The position numbers were made by a program, and so were the translations under genes. This document shows, piece after piece, positions 26,401-38,266 of a stretch of DNA of 64,000 bases. Each line of letters opens with the position of its first letter. Position 1 is the first letter of the stretch. Under the pieces are notes generated by a model that was not told the DNA's origin, did not search any database, and worked only from the letters and a program-made list of their open reading frames with translations. This DNA is from Paragorgia papillata (taxonomy: Eukaryota > Cnidaria > Anthozoa > Scleralcyonacea > Coralliidae): positions 577,501-641,500 of the forward strand of contig JAWNZC010000117.1 in the NCBI GenBank assembly GCA_035771165.1, written 5' to 3'.

Positions 26401-26729
26401 ACAAATATACGTCACATAAATATAATCATAAAGAAAAGAAAGTACGTACATGTATTATTTCAGTGCGAGTATAGATAGCGAACGTTCGGCAGATATCGTG
26501 TTTGTATAGTTCCAGTTGAACGATTTTCGCTTCCGCCTAGCTCAGAGTGGAAGTTGTATTGATACGAATATAGGTCTAAATGAAACCGCTTTTCCAGATT
26601 GGCAGTCATAATTTTTGCCGTTTTATTAATGAGGTCTTGATATCAGCAATTTTTCCCCCCGTGGGCGATAGAACCATTTACGATTGCTCGTTTTGAAGGA
26701 TTCCACAGCGAGGCGTCATCGAAAATCAA
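23453..26729. other. Stretch without a supported gene, upstream of the IP3 3-kinase
   Basis: It contains short AT runs, a C11-type homopolymer near 24678 and anonymous sequence. The last 1-2 kb should include the promoter of the 26730 gene, but I cannot point to a defined TSS. Confidence 0.5.
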
Positions 26730-27587
26730 ATGAATGGGAGAAAATACAAGGTGTCTATTCGGGTTGTGGATCACCCACCACGATATTGTGATGATTGGAA
26801 AGCACAACAAAAGAGCCGAGACGACAGTAACATTAAAGTGCATACATCGCAGGCTGAGAGTAAGCCTGTTTACAAGAGCGGCGGTACATTGCGTGTTTTG
26901 GACGAGAGAGAGAAATTCGTCGAGAACGATCCAGCCGAACGCGTGTCGACAGGCAGCCATAAACGTGAGCACGCCAAAGCCGATAGCAGAACTGCTGACA
27001 GTTTTTTGGAGCGAGGAATGTCCCAGCTATCTACATGGGAATGTACTGACAAACCGTTAGCACCTAAGCGAATCACTTCGTTAAATATTTATAAGTTGAC
27101 GAGGAGTAATGCTTTAGCAGATCAGGAGTGCTTGCATCAGGACCTCGATCGGGACTCGTCTTCGCTCGGACCAGACACCGACACGAACACGTCGCGTAAT
27201 TTTCGAAGCACAACAAACCAGTCACTCAAAGGATTGAGGTATTCAGATAAAGACTGTCACGGCGTTGGAACACGAAGGAACGGCTTCAATGTTCACCCTG
27301 TTGTAGTTATAAATTCTGGAGAGGACATTGATATTATAGATAGTTGTGAGCCGAGTCTTTTCCTGTTGAACGACAGTACTAGAAAGGTCATGGGAGATGG
27401 ATTATCGTCGGATTGCTCCGCTGCTGATTTGGTAAGCAGACCACGGCTTAATCGCGAAGGATCAGCCTGCAGCAGTGACAGCATTATTACAGAAATTGAA
27501 GCACTGACCGACGACGAAAGTGTCGAGATCACTGATGTTGAGATGTCTGCAAAAGTGAATAAAAACGAACAGAGTTTGAACGAGGAG
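26730..27587 (+). CDS. ITPK: IP3 3-kinase exon 1: variable N-terminal region
   Basis: 286 codons from ATG ([17 protein letters not shown]) to the donor GAG|GTATGC. Acidic and serine-rich toward the end ([20 protein letters not shown]). No recognised domain. Confidence 0.85.
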
Positions 27588-30500
27588 GTATGCTATTTCT
27601 AATCAACAACGATTACAAATTTATAAATGGATTGAATACTGAACTATTCAGCTGAGCTTAATAAATTTGGGGGTATTATTACAAAACGCCATAAAAGGCA
27701 TCCTTCAGTTGTTCGGAAAACCAAAGCAAAGCTTCAAGGGTATATCTTTACTTTAATACAATGACAGTGTACAGCAGAAAACAGTTTCGAGTACAGACTG
27801 TGCGAGCCACGTAAGTATAGCAGTGTGCCGAGCAAAAAATCACAAGTTTCACACCGTTTCGAGTACAGTCACGTAAGCTATCGTCTTTTTTTGTTATTTT
27901 ATTACTCCAGTTGATATGGTAGACGTAAAGACTTATAATGGGTGTCATTGTTGATGTTACTGCCGATTGCCGAAGCTCAATTTGCTAGACAAATACAGTC
28001 CATAATGGTGTCTTATTGTTCGTAAATGCCAAATTCTAGATGTTTTGTACACGACGTATAAAAATGTCTTTTTGCGCGGGCGTTGTTTGAACCATGTTTA
28101 AACAAAATTCGACAGGTTTACGTGTCGAAATATCAACTCAAATATTTTCTAGTTTCTACTGAATACCATTTTTGATGTAAGCTTAAATAAAATTTAAAAT
28201 AAAAAAAATATTTAAAAAATAAGAAAATCCAACAATGAACTATGTGTTGAAACTTTGGAAATTTCATTCATTCATTCATTCATTTGTTTCTTTGTTTGTT
28301 TGTTTGTCGATTTAATATTTGTTCATTTGTCCATTCATTCATTCATCCATTTATTTAATGATTCAATAATTCCTTCATTTATCGAGAGATTGTCTGACTG
28401 TAATTATTTAATAGATAAATACTGATGCTGAGGCCAACAGCATATAATATTATTGAATACTGTAAACCTCCAAATATAAGCCCCCCCCCCCCCCCCCCAA
28501 ATATAAGCCCTCATCCACTCCCACCATTCCGAATATAAGTCCACCTGTATATAGTATCTTATGCTTGTTAAGTTTATGTCTTAACCTTGTGTTATATTGA
28601 AATAAAGTCAATAAATGTTTAATATTACTAACACAAAATCTTGTCCATATATAAGCCCCCTGTATATAAGCCGCCCCCCCCCCCCCATGTATAAACCCAC
28701 CAAACGAATTGAATGAATGTAAGCCCAGGGCTTATATTCGGAGGTTTACGGTATATTTGGCCGTTTGGCCAAAGTGATTATCTATTATAATTACTGACCC
28801 CTATAAGCATAGTTTCTGTTTGGTAAAATCAATTAAATCTCAAATGTCATCAATAAGATATTAACCCTTTCACTCCCAACTTTCTGGGAGCTCTCTCATT
28901 GACGAGTAAAATCGTGTGGCGTTAGACAGAGTAAAATAATAGAGTATGGAAATTTCCGTATTTGGGAGTGAAAGGGTTAAAGAAACGCTGATTTTAGACC
29001 TTGTAAATGAGAAATGAAAGGCTTGTAAACATGCTGTTTTTAATATTGCAGTGTGCTGGCTGCAATATTAAAAATATTGCAGTGTGCTCGCTGAAATCGT
29101 TGATGTAATGCAGACAGAGAACAATGGAATTTGATAAGGGCCAGTAATTATAAAGAAATAATATATTTGTGATAAATACAGCGCAGGATGCAAGTATGTA
29201 TAATGCTTTAATTTAAGCTGCCTAGAATGTCTGAGGATTCTCCCTTTCTCAAGTAAAATCATCTGGCATTAGACAGAGTAAAGATGCTGTGTAAGGCCTG
29301 CCAGTGCCTTTGATGGAAGAAGTTCAACACAATTTAGACAACAAGGAAGGCCCACAATTATTTGAAAATACATGTACATATTTTTATTATTTCTAAGGCT
29401 TGCACTAAATGTCGAATTTAATTCAGATTAATTTAATTCAAATTAACCTCATTCATCAGTAATGCGATGTAAATGCAATGTTGGGTTAAACGTCAAATTT
29501 CATTTGAATTTAATTATTTTTACTTATTTTTACTTGGATTTGTGGAGCCTGAAAACGGCAGTTTCGTCAAATAAAATTCAAACAATTAAATTTGTCTATT
29601 GTGTGACGTTTAGTGCAGGCCTAAAAAATCCTGGTTAAAAGCATCATAATTTTTTTTGGTTTTAGTGTGTACAAAAGACAAATAATTGGAGAAAGATCAG
29701 AGGCATGATTCACTGGTCTCCATTTGCAAAAAGTTACAAAAAGAAATATCCATGGGTACAGCTTGCTGGCCACCAAGGTACAGTATGATTGTACACTAGG
29801 TTCAGGCTCAGACTGGCCTATGGGCCATTGTGCCATGGCACATGGGCCCTTCTGGGACATCAAAATGGGCCCCTGACCAGACACACCCATAAAATATCAA
29901 ATTGGAAGCATTGAAGCAATTACTTAATTCTGCTTTTGTGAAATTAGTGATAAGGAAAATACTCAAAATAGTTTGCAACAGACCAACAGTAACACTTTGG
30001 AAGCAGTAATGATTTGTTCTATAGAAGTTGATTTACTGAAGGCTGTTGATAACGAGGCAGTGTATCGAAAACTTGCATCAAAGTCCTCGGAAATGGAACA
30101 GCTTCTTATGTTCTGAAATGTTAAAAATGTTTTGTTCTAAATGTTGAAAAGTCCTGAAATCTGTTGTATGTTGTGTAAATTGTGTGTTTTATATGATGTT
30201 TTAATGTTTTATAATCTCCGGAATTCTATAAAATTTCCCCCCAAAACGCCATTTCAGAGACTCTAGATTTCAAAATTTTCTGGGGGGGTATGCCCCCGGA
30301 CCCCCCTAGAGACTTCTCGAATTGTCCCCTTAGTAGGCCTGGACCCCCTCACAGCTGAAATGGCAAGGCCCCTAAATCAGGCCCAGTCCGAGCCTGACTG
30401 GGTTGACAAACCGAGAATAAGGTCTGTACGGGAAAATTGTCAGATCAAATGTACGGGTAAGTTGACCCAAGTTGAGCCTGGGGCTGGGGGGATAATATAA

Positions 30501-33500
30501 TAAATTAAGATTATTGTATAAGTCTTTGGGGGAGAATTCCTCTGGACCCCTATTGTTAGCCCTCGCGTGGAGCCTCACTATAGTGCGGATCGTTATAACA
30601 TGCAACTCGGTATAACGCTGTTGATCCTTGGACCCCAAAATTTTAGTTTTCCTGGTTTGGCATTTGACGACTTATACTGATGTTTACCTATAGTACTAAA
30701 TTAGTTCACCACAAACCACTAAATTCTGCAAAATAGCAACAGAATGTGTAATATGATGCTGAAACTGAATTTTCTATTATGCTCATTGGAGACAATTTGA
30801 TCTTGTTGGCTGATGATCACTGATCATCCTGAGTAATCACGATCATTATGAGATAAAACAACAACACAGCAGTGCGATCATTGTGAGAAATGAAAACCAT
30901 GCTCAAAAATCTTATTTCAATTCCATTTTGTTGAACAAACTTCAAGCTTCTTCAGTCGTGATTTGGATTGTTAGAATCGAACAGAAAGTGCTTCTGGCAG
31001 TACTCAATCTCATTCCCAGTACTCAGCCCACAATATTGCACCAGAACTAAGTGGGAAGAGTACTGGGAATGAGATATTTGGCTGTACCTCGCAATACCAC
31101 ACTTCATTTATAATGCAGTCACCACTAATGACCCAAACTACCACATTATAGCAAGGCTCCACTGTACATTGCTCCACCATCCATGTGACCCTTATTTTTT
31201 TGACCAAAAAATCGTAATTTTCATATTACTCCAATAAGTCGGGTTTCTCAAATTAAAAAGGCGCCAGATACAAACTACATGTGGTTATAGTATTTACAGC
31301 AACTTTAATAATACTTTAAATATCTATTATTTCTTTTATTTACAGGGAACTTTAAAGCTGGGGAACCAGGAACTATTCTGAAGAAAACTAATGATGTGGA
31401 GAAGGATTGTTTGGTTAAACTAATGAAAGATGTTTTAAGACCATATGTTCCTGAATTCAAGAGAGAGGTGGAAAGTCATGAGGATTGTATCTTTTTCCAA
31501 AAATAATATCAATTTGGGGCCCCTGATGATGTCATTTCTCGGCCTTAGACCCAGTTTTCGATTAATTGTGAACAAATTTTCTAGGGCACTGCACTTTCTG
31601 GTGCCGCATACACGGCAGCAGTAACATCACGAAAACCTTTTACTTCCAGCAATTGTTTTTTACAATTGTACTGTATGTTTCACAATTTCTCATCGCACAA
31701 AAAAAGGCAAGGGCAACGTGTTTTCGGGTTCATATTTATACTAGAAGTCTCTGCACTATCTGGTAAATATCTAGCATATTTTGCTGGATACCGGTATCCG
31801 GATCCGGCACATTCCTACCTCTCGGCATATTTTGGAGGCCAAGTCCAAATGTCTTCCTATCTTCGAGATGGCAGCCTGCAGCTGTGGTAGAGTGAAGTGT
31901 GATAAAGAAATGGGATTTATTATTTATTGCTACTGAGTAAGCTAATTTTAGTCTCAATATTTTATGTATATGTATAGTGACCTATTCTTAACACAAATTT
32001 GTAGATTATTTAGTTATGGAAGATTTGCTTTATCGATTTGAGTCACCCTCAGTAATGGATTGTAAAATGGGTGTAAGGTAATGTGAAAATGTATCACAAA
32101 AAGCTCTATTAAGCCCCCCCCCTTCAGAGCTCCAATTTTTAAGTAAGCCTTTTAAGTCCCCCATCCCTTCTCTAAGTCAATAGGACTTTGAACTGAACAT
32201 TTGGAACAGTTTATTCACCAAAGTTCACTGAGAGTTCACTGAAATATTGAAATATCTTTAACCCATTCTTGCCTGAGCTGACCAAAAATGATCTTCTTGT
32301 TGTTTTACTCTGTCTAATGCCAGATGATTTTACTCATCATAGTGAGAACCCTCAGACATCCTATATGCAACTGGGTTAACAAGCGATTAATCCATAAAAA
32401 ATAGGGGCATCCTATGGGTTTTATTGTTTCACACTGTCTGTTTGAAGTGCTTATAAACCCAAATATGATATTACTGCAGGGCTGCAAATTACTGTCGGAC
32501 ATCGGACAATGTCCGACCAAATTTGGCAAATGTCAGAACAAAACCAAGTTGTCATCGGACATAGTGTCCGTGCAAATAAAATATATTGTCTGATCGAGAA
32601 ATTCGGCTTTATGATGTTGAAAGAGAAACTTCTCTTTTTGAGAGAAAAATTCCGATTTCCTTTCGTAATTCTATCGACTAGATTGAGCATGTTTGAATTT
32701 TAAATCTTCCGTAACTGAATCGGTCTTCTGAGAGAAACTGATAGTATTTAATTACTCTGGTATGTATAAGTATAACACACGCGCGCGACGCTAAACAGAC
32801 GAGTCAGACGACCGCCACGGAAACTGGCTTTATATCATGAACTCAAAACTGTATTCTGAAGAATTATATGTCCGACAACATGCAGTGATAATGGTTTTAT
32901 GTCCGAACAAATTTTAGGAATGTCTGACCAAAATTGGAAATGGATCAGACACATGTCCTGTCAAGAAGAAAAAACTATTTGCAGCCCTGTTACTGTATAT
33001 GGATTCTATTTAATGTGTATACTGGTTGAATGCCAAAATATTTTTTGATTTGAACTTTTATTTGTTGTTATATTGAGGTTTGTATTTGAGGATGACGTCT
33101 AAGTAGGCATAATTTGCATATGCAGTGTTCCGTTACAGCAGAAATATTACCCAATTCACATGTTAATGGAATACTTGGATAGTATATTCTATATTTTATC
33201 ATTTTTTTCATTTAAAAAAATATCATAAGAAAAGAAAAAAAACCAACACAAATGCCCACATTGACGTCATCTTCATTAACATTTTGGAAATACAAACCTC
33301 AATATAACAACAAATGGAAATTCAAGTTAGAAAATATTTTGGCACTCAACTATTCACGTTACATAGAATCCATATCAGTAATATCTTATTTGAGTTTATA
33401 AGCACTTTCATGCTGACGATTTTACTCAGGAGAACTTTCAGATATCCTAGACAGCAATGAGTTAAGCCCTAATCAAACGAGAACGCAAGTCATCGCAAGT

Positions 33501-35527
33501 TGGCAGTTACGAATTGCTGTGGCGGTCGTTCGAACACCAAAATTAACAAAATAAAGGTTTCACGAACGTTTTAAACAAGTTTTAACTTTGTCACGGTTCA
33601 TAATATTTTCGGGAAATTATTCAGAGCGGCTGGCTGAGATAGCGTGACTGCCAACTTGCGATGACTTGCGTTCTCGTTTGATTAGGGCCCGTCTTTCTGG
33701 GTTCTGAAGTTTAGTAAGCCTAATAGAGCTTTTTAGTATGTACAGTAGCCCACTAATGACCATGCAGTCAACAACAATGGCTGTAAGGTCGGACTGGCTT
33801 ACTCTTCTTTTCTTTTCTAAGGACATTTTTAGAAGATGAATTAAAAAAGGCAAGACAAAATCCAGAATTACGGAAGGTTTGTTTGTAAAATTACAGTATC
33901 TGGTAATGACAGTAATAGAAAAGATACAGCCTTCTCTGATATAACTCGTACACGTGTGACGCCACAATGTCTAATTTGCATATTCAATGAAACTGAAATA
34001 TCTCAAAAACGAAGCAAGGAAACGAAAAATTTCAAAAGATGTTACTTGTCATTTTAAGTGTTCTTTCAAATAAGACAGACTTGTTTTTTGTTTTATACTT
34101 TCTATATAATATCTGCTAAGTGGGTAGTGTGCAGTAGGCCTGGCCTGGGCCAAGTGTGACCCCCTGAAAAGCACGAACCGCAACTTATTATAACTGTTTC
34201 CCCTCCAATTCTTGAATCATGTATCTGACCATGGCCAGTTTTTAGGCCTGTCCTAGGCCAGACCCGTTACTCGAGTGTTTGTAAAACATGAGAGAATAAT
34301 GAAAATCACAAGGCTGCAAGTCGAGTGATTTTTATTGTTTTCGAATGTTTTACAGACACGAGAGAACATTGAAAATTACGAGGTAATAGGCCGAGTGATT
34401 TTTGTTGTTCTAGAGTGTTTGAAACCCCTGGTAAAACACGATACACGAGTTTATGAAATAGCTTCTCAATCGTCAATTATAGTAGAGGGACCTGATATTT
34501 GTGCATATTAGATTAGACAATGGTTAGACATATTAGATTAGACAGGCGTTGAATTTATAATTAAGAAGTGTGGTAATAAACGGTTCTTTGTTTGTGCTGT
34601 TTATTATCTGATTTCTTAATTATTATGAATTCAGTTTGCGCGACCATTACCGGGTTTTAAAACTCATGCACATGACCAAATATTTTTCTCGGATTGGCTA
34701 ATTAGCTGATGAATTATTAATGAGTTTGAGAAGGAATGTTCCAAACTCTATTGAATTGAGACTTTTAACTATACTCCGCAGGATCTCTATCAGAAAATGG
34801 TCGACGTCGAACCGGATGCTCCGACCGAAGAGGAACGCAAAGCTGAAGCGATTAGTAAACCGCGATACATGGCGTGGAGAGAGGATCTCAGCTCGTCTTC
34901 AACATTAGGTTTTCGAATTGAAGGAATTAAGGTAAAGTTTGTGTGGCCAGTGTCTTGTGTGAGAATTTTGCTCCCACAAACATTTTTATCCTTTCTTCGT
35001 TGCAGAAAGGCGGTGAGAAACCCAATAAAGATTTTAAGACAACACGTTCCAAGGAAGACCTTTGCGAAAAATTTAGGGATTTTATAAATGGTGATATTAA
35101 TATTAAGGTACGTCATTGTCTACTTTTAAATATAGACCATGAAAGGGAGGGAGGGAGGGAGGGAGGGAGGGAGGGAGGGAGGGAGGGAGGGAGGGAGGGA
35201 GGGAGGGAGGGAGGGAGGGAGGGAGGGAGGGAGGGAGGGAGGGAGGGAGGGAGGGAGGGAGGGAGGGAGGGAGGGAGGGAGGGAGGGAGGGAGGGAGGGA
35301 GGGAGGGAGGGAGGGAGGGACGGACGGACGGACGGACGGACGGACGGACGGACGGACGGACGGACGGACGGACGGACGGACGGACGGACGGACGGACGGA
35401 CGGATAGACGGACGGAGGGACGGACGGACGGACGGACGGACGGACGGACGGATAGACGGACGGAGGGACGGACGGACGGACCGACGGACGGACCGACGGA
35501 CGGACGGACGGACGGACGGACGGACGG

Positions 35528-35563
<36 letters not shown>

Positions 35564-36155
35564 ATGGATGGATTTGACTGAACTCAATATATATATTTTT
35601 ATTATAGCTTAAGTATTTGCAACGGTTAAAAGCAATCCGAGCCGTATTGGAGTCATCGAATTTTTTCAGAATTCACGAGGTACATTTTGAAGGGTCGTTA
35701 CTTTTCTTCTCGTACTAGTCTTGGCTATAGTCTCCTTTGCAGCCGTCATTTGGTGGTACGTTCTCACTCCACCCATCTTAGTGGGGGAACCCACTAAGGT
35801 CTGCGAAGGAGGCTAAGTCTTGGCGTGCCATAAAAAGTTACCCTGAACGAGCGGGGGAGGAGGGCTGGGTATGAGTCAGCTTTTTGCGCACTTTTGAGGA
35901 ACATTTGAAAAGGCAAATTCAGGATTCAAATTTCTACTACTTATCTTGCCCTTCTTTCAGGTTATTGGTAGCTCATTGCTCTTTGTCCACGATTGCCGAG
36001 GTAATGTGAATATCTGGTTGATAGACTTTGCAAAAACCAGGATAGTCCATGATGGGCTCCGACTAACTCACCGCGACAAATGGAAAGAGGGAAACCACGA
36101 AGATGGCTATCTCTTTGGTCTCGATAACATGATAAGTATCTGGTCAAATCTATAG
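26730..36155 (+). CDS. ITPK: Inositol-1,4,5-trisphosphate 3-kinase
   Basis: Ten exons give about 585 aa: 26730-27587, 29666-29777, 31346-31486, 32005-32077, 33822-33876, 34782-34931, 35006-35107, 35608-35679, 35961-36155, with the first holding about half the protein (nine CDS blocks in total as I can resolve them). The family phosphorylates Ins(1,4,5)P3 at the 3 position using ATP and ends the calcium-releasing signal. Seen here: a calmodulin-binding type segment [15 protein letters not shown], then [12 protein letters not shown]; the PxxxDxKxG catalytic motif as [17 protein letters not shown]; and the Mg-binding IDF as WLIDFAKT. The 286-residue N-terminal region is Ser/Asp-rich with no domain, as in the variable N-termini of the family. 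Splice phases agree throughout. The start ATG is the first in the open frame. Confidence 0.95.
28260..28340. repeat. Short ATTC/TTTG microsatellite
   Basis: CATTCATTCATTCATT followed by GTTTGTTTGTTTG, within the first intron. Confidence 0.8.
28459..28753. mobile_element. MITE with TGTAAACCTCCAAATATAAG end
   Basis: The left end pairs with CTTATATTCGGAGGTTTACG at the right. The interior carries several copies of ATATAAGCCCCC, two of them followed by long C runs. Confidence 0.8.
28861..28980. mobile_element. TTAACCCTTTCACTCCC element, intact 120-bp copy
   Basis: The ends TTAACCCTTTCACTCCCAA and TTTGGGAGTGAAAGGGTTAA are inverted, with GACGAGTAAAATCGTGTGGC and GTTAGACAGAGTAAAA inside. Related copies are at 49979-50097, 57611-57709 and 59096-59193, with partial ones near 29230, 32260 and 33415. 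Confidence 0.85.
29666..29777 (+). CDS. ITPK: IP3 3-kinase exon 2: calmodulin-binding segment
   Basis: It encodes [20 protein letters not shown] then [12 protein letters not shown]. The aromatic/basic pattern matches the calmodulin-binding helix and the start of the catalytic domain in this family. Confidence 0.95.
29813..30396. mobile_element. Non-autonomous hAT-type element
   Basis: It begins CAGGCTCAGACTGGCC and ends with the inverse of CAGGCTCGGACTGGGCC. The flanks ACTAGGTT and ACTGGGTT form an 8-bp target duplication with one mismatch, the hAT hallmark. No transposase frame remains. Confidence 0.8.
31346..31486 (+). CDS. ITPK: IP3 3-kinase exon 3: ATP-site strand region
   Basis: It encodes [20 protein letters not shown], then [18 protein letters not shown]. 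The G-F-G...LKK and LMxDVLRPxVP patterns are conserved in IP3 3-kinases. Confidence 0.95.
32005..32077 (+). CDS. ITPK: IP3 3-kinase exon 4: hinge and PxxxDxKxG motif
   Basis: It encodes [20 protein letters not shown], then [15 protein letters not shown] is the family's inositol-phosphate and catalytic signature, with the catalytic Asp present. Confidence 0.97.
32445..33407. mobile_element. Foldback element (1904 family) carrying a nested CAGGG element
   Basis: The outer ends AAGTGCTTATAAAC and its inverse, with the same GATTCTAT...GTGAATAGTTGA type arms as 1904-2693. The left arm is split by the element at 32477-32989. Confidence 0.75.
32477..32989. mobile_element. CAGGGCTGCAAAT element nested in the left arm
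   Basis: The ends CAGGGCTGCAAAT and ATTTGCAGCCCTG are inverted, and TTACTG is duplicated on both sides. CAGG-type ends suggest a hAT-like non-autonomous element, though only six flanking bases match. TGTCCGAC/GTCGGACA words recur inside. Confidence 0.75.
33466..33688. mobile_element. MITE with GCCCTAATCAAACGAGAACG ends, intact copy
   Basis: Both terminal repeats are complete: AAACGAGAACGCAAGTCATC pairs with GATGACTTGCGTTCTCGTTT. It is the intact sibling of the decayed copy at 521-734. Confidence 0.85.
33822..33876 (+). CDS. ITPK: IP3 3-kinase exon 5
   Basis: It encodes [18 protein letters not shown] after completing an Arg codon. TFLEDEL follows the PxxxDxKxG motif as in other IP3 3-kinases. 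Confidence 0.95.
34267..34730. repeat. Dispersed repeat family, long copy
   Basis: About 460 bp matching 38690-39145, including AATAAACGGTTCTTTGTTTG and CGAGTGATTTTTATTGTTTT. It lies in the intron before the 34782 exon and ends about 50 bp from it. Confidence 0.8.
34782..34931 (+). CDS. ITPK: IP3 3-kinase exon 6
   Basis: It encodes [20 protein letters not shown], then [20 protein letters not shown] and RIEGIK. The KPRYMxWR and [11 protein letters not shown] stretches are strongly family-specific. Confidence 0.97.
35006..35107 (+). CDS. ITPK: IP3 3-kinase exon 7
   Basis: It begins [18 protein letters not shown] and ends INGDINIK, the inositol-phosphate-binding helical insert region. Confidence 0.95.
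35139..35571. repeat. Composite tetranucleotide array GGGA then CGGA then TGGA
   Basis: About 180 bp of GGGA units switch sharply to CGGA at about 35320 and to TGGA at about 35527. A few GGATAGAC and ACCGACGG variants occur in the middle part. It fills the intron between exons 7 and 8; the long Gly-Arg, Arg-Thr-Asp and Pro-Ser frames are artefacts. Confidence 0.95.
35608..35679 (+). CDS. ITPK: IP3 3-kinase exon 8
   Basis: It encodes [20 protein letters not shown] and RIHE, matching the helix before the SSLLF strand. Confidence 0.95.
35961..36155 (+). CDS. ITPK: IP3 3-kinase last exon: metal-binding IDF motif and stop
   Basis: It encodes [11 protein letters not shown], then [20 protein letters not shown]-type [18 protein letters not shown], and the C-terminus ISIWSNL with TAG at 36153-36155. 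IDFAKT has Ala where vertebrate IP3 3-kinases, as I recall, have Gly (IDFGKT). Confidence 0.97.
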   Translation, partial: VIGSSLLFVHDCRGNVNIWLIDFAKTRIVHDGLRLTHRDKWKEGNHEDGYLFGLDNMISIWSNL

Positions 36156-36598
36156 ACCATTGACCTCTACATACAGCTGGACTCTAGGGGCGGAACCGAG
36201 ATGGCGGAAATCATTAGAGAGGCGCGCACACCTCTTTCAATACATAAGGGATTCCTATTTCAGCCGTCTTTGGTCAGCCGGCCATTTTTGGGGAACGATT
36301 GGCAGTCCAGTTATATGCAGATGTCAGTTATATGCAGATGTCACAGGTTATGTCTAAGACATACACGAAGGAGACGTGCGCAGGTTTGGGACCAAGATCA
36401 AGAATTCAGACAAATTTGCGTGCACGTGGCTTCGTCTGGCTTAAAAATATCGGGCGAGCAACGGACAATGTTCGAAACCATCTACCAATTTGATCCTGAT
36501 CAACTTGATCCTGATCAAAAGACTGCACGACATTCTGTCTGATTTGACCTCCCTACCGTCAGACAAAAATGGATAAAATACTCCATATAAAATATGGC

Positions 36599-36604
36599 AA
36601 TAAA
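36599..36604 (+). terminator. Candidate poly(A) signal of the IP3 3-kinase gene
   Basis: AATAAA about 445 nt after the stop codon. Position is plausible, but there is no transcript support. Confidence 0.35.
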
Positions 36605-37769
36605 ATTGCAACTGCGTTGTTCTCAGCTGGTATTCAGCTGACTATTAGGGTCATAGACACAAGTAAATACTTTCCCTTGCATACTGAACGAGTAGGGATC
36701 GTGGTAGAAGACCACAGCAAGGTCAATTTTGCCGGAAAGACTACTTTCTTGGTTTATAAATATTTAAATTTAAATTAACCAATCATATTACGTAAGTTGA
36801 CCGGAAGTAGTTGTAGCTATATAGTTATAATGCGTTTTAAAGTGCCTATGGAATGAAAAATTCAGATATAATAGGGAGCTTTAAGTAAATACAACACGAA
36901 CTTCAACGACGCCGTCCTTAATTAGTGCCACTAACCCCAAAAAGTTTTTGCACGAATAAACATCGCCAATCCAAATGTTGAAGAATACAATATAAATTAA
37001 CTTAATTGGTAAAATCCTCTTGATTTAAGAATCGATTGAAGTGGTGATAATGACGAACACGACGGAGCACTTGGGAGACTGCGTCGAGAAGGGTTTGTGA
37101 CGTAATACCTGGAATTCTATATTTTTTTTACTGTAAAGTAAATAGGAAAGAACGTACCCAGGTTACGTTTATAGCCAGTTTGGCGATATTTTTCATTTTA
37201 AGTCTTTTATTATAGTTCCAGTGTACTACACTTCGTAGATTTTTGAAGACGAATTCCTGGTATTACGTCATACGCATCCTATACCCATTCCCCTCACTGC
37301 TCCGCCATGGAACAAACAGATGCGAAATTTTGCAAGTTTGAAGGGGCAGAAAAAATGAAAGAAGTGTTCAATAACAGAAAAGATATGTTGGTGCTAATAT
37401 ACTCAACAAGGGCTATTTGAATCCCGAGAAAAAAATGTTTGGGGTTAGTGGCACTTTAATACAATAGAATTTTCCTCACACAACAAAGAACTAATGAATA
37501 ATTTTTAGTCCCAAGAGTAATCCTAACGCCGTCCCCTTTCTACATACAACGTTATTCAGATCATTTTCACGTCTTCAGGACGACGTTAACTCGTGAAACG
37601 GCGAAACCTGTTAGTTGAGTTTGACTTCAAACTATGCGACAAAATCCTTTTAGAATTCTAAAGCTTTTGCATGTTGAAAAACACACTTTAAGTATTCAAT
37701 ACTACGTAAATTGATTAGTGGTTTCTACTAGATATTGAAATTTACATTGCCGTCGTCGTCCTAGCTTGC

Positions 37770-38266
37770 TTAAAGGGCATATGACTCGAAAATTAAGTTT
37801 GTCTTATTGAAAAGAACATTTAAAATGATAAAATAACATCTTTTGCAGTTTTTGGTTTCCTTGCTTCGTTTTTGAGATATTCCAGTTTGTTTGATATGCA
37901 AATGACACAACTTTTTACGTCACACGTGCATAATGAGTATTATGAGTTACCGAGAGAAGGTTACATATCTTTGCTATTGTGAAACGAAATCACTTGGAAT
38001 TCTACATGTTTGGCGTTGTGGGTAGAAACACGCACATGCTTCCTTTGAGTTAAGTCCGTGTTTTCATAATAACAAAGATATGTAACCTTTTCTGATAACT
38101 CATTATGCAGATGTGACGTAAAAAGTTGTGTCATTTGCATATCAAACAAGTTGGAATATCTCAAAAACGAAGCAAGGAAACCAAAAACTGCAAAAGATGT
38201 TATTTTATCATTTTAAATGTTCTTTTCAACAAGACAAACTTAATTTTCGAGTCATATGCCCTTTAA
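37770..38266. mobile_element. Foldback element with TTAAAGGGCATATGACTCGA end
   Basis: The two halves are nearly full inverted copies, including CCTTGCTTCGTTTTTGAGAT and TGCAAATGACACAACTTTTT. Related single arms occur near 33930-34110 and inside 40370-41101. Confidence 0.85.

Noticed and set aside
34943..35612. Gly-Arg, Arg-Thr-Asp and Pro-Ser open frames of about 150 codons
   Set aside because: They are translations of the GGGA/CGGA/TGGA array; the real exons around it are those of the IP3 3-kinase.
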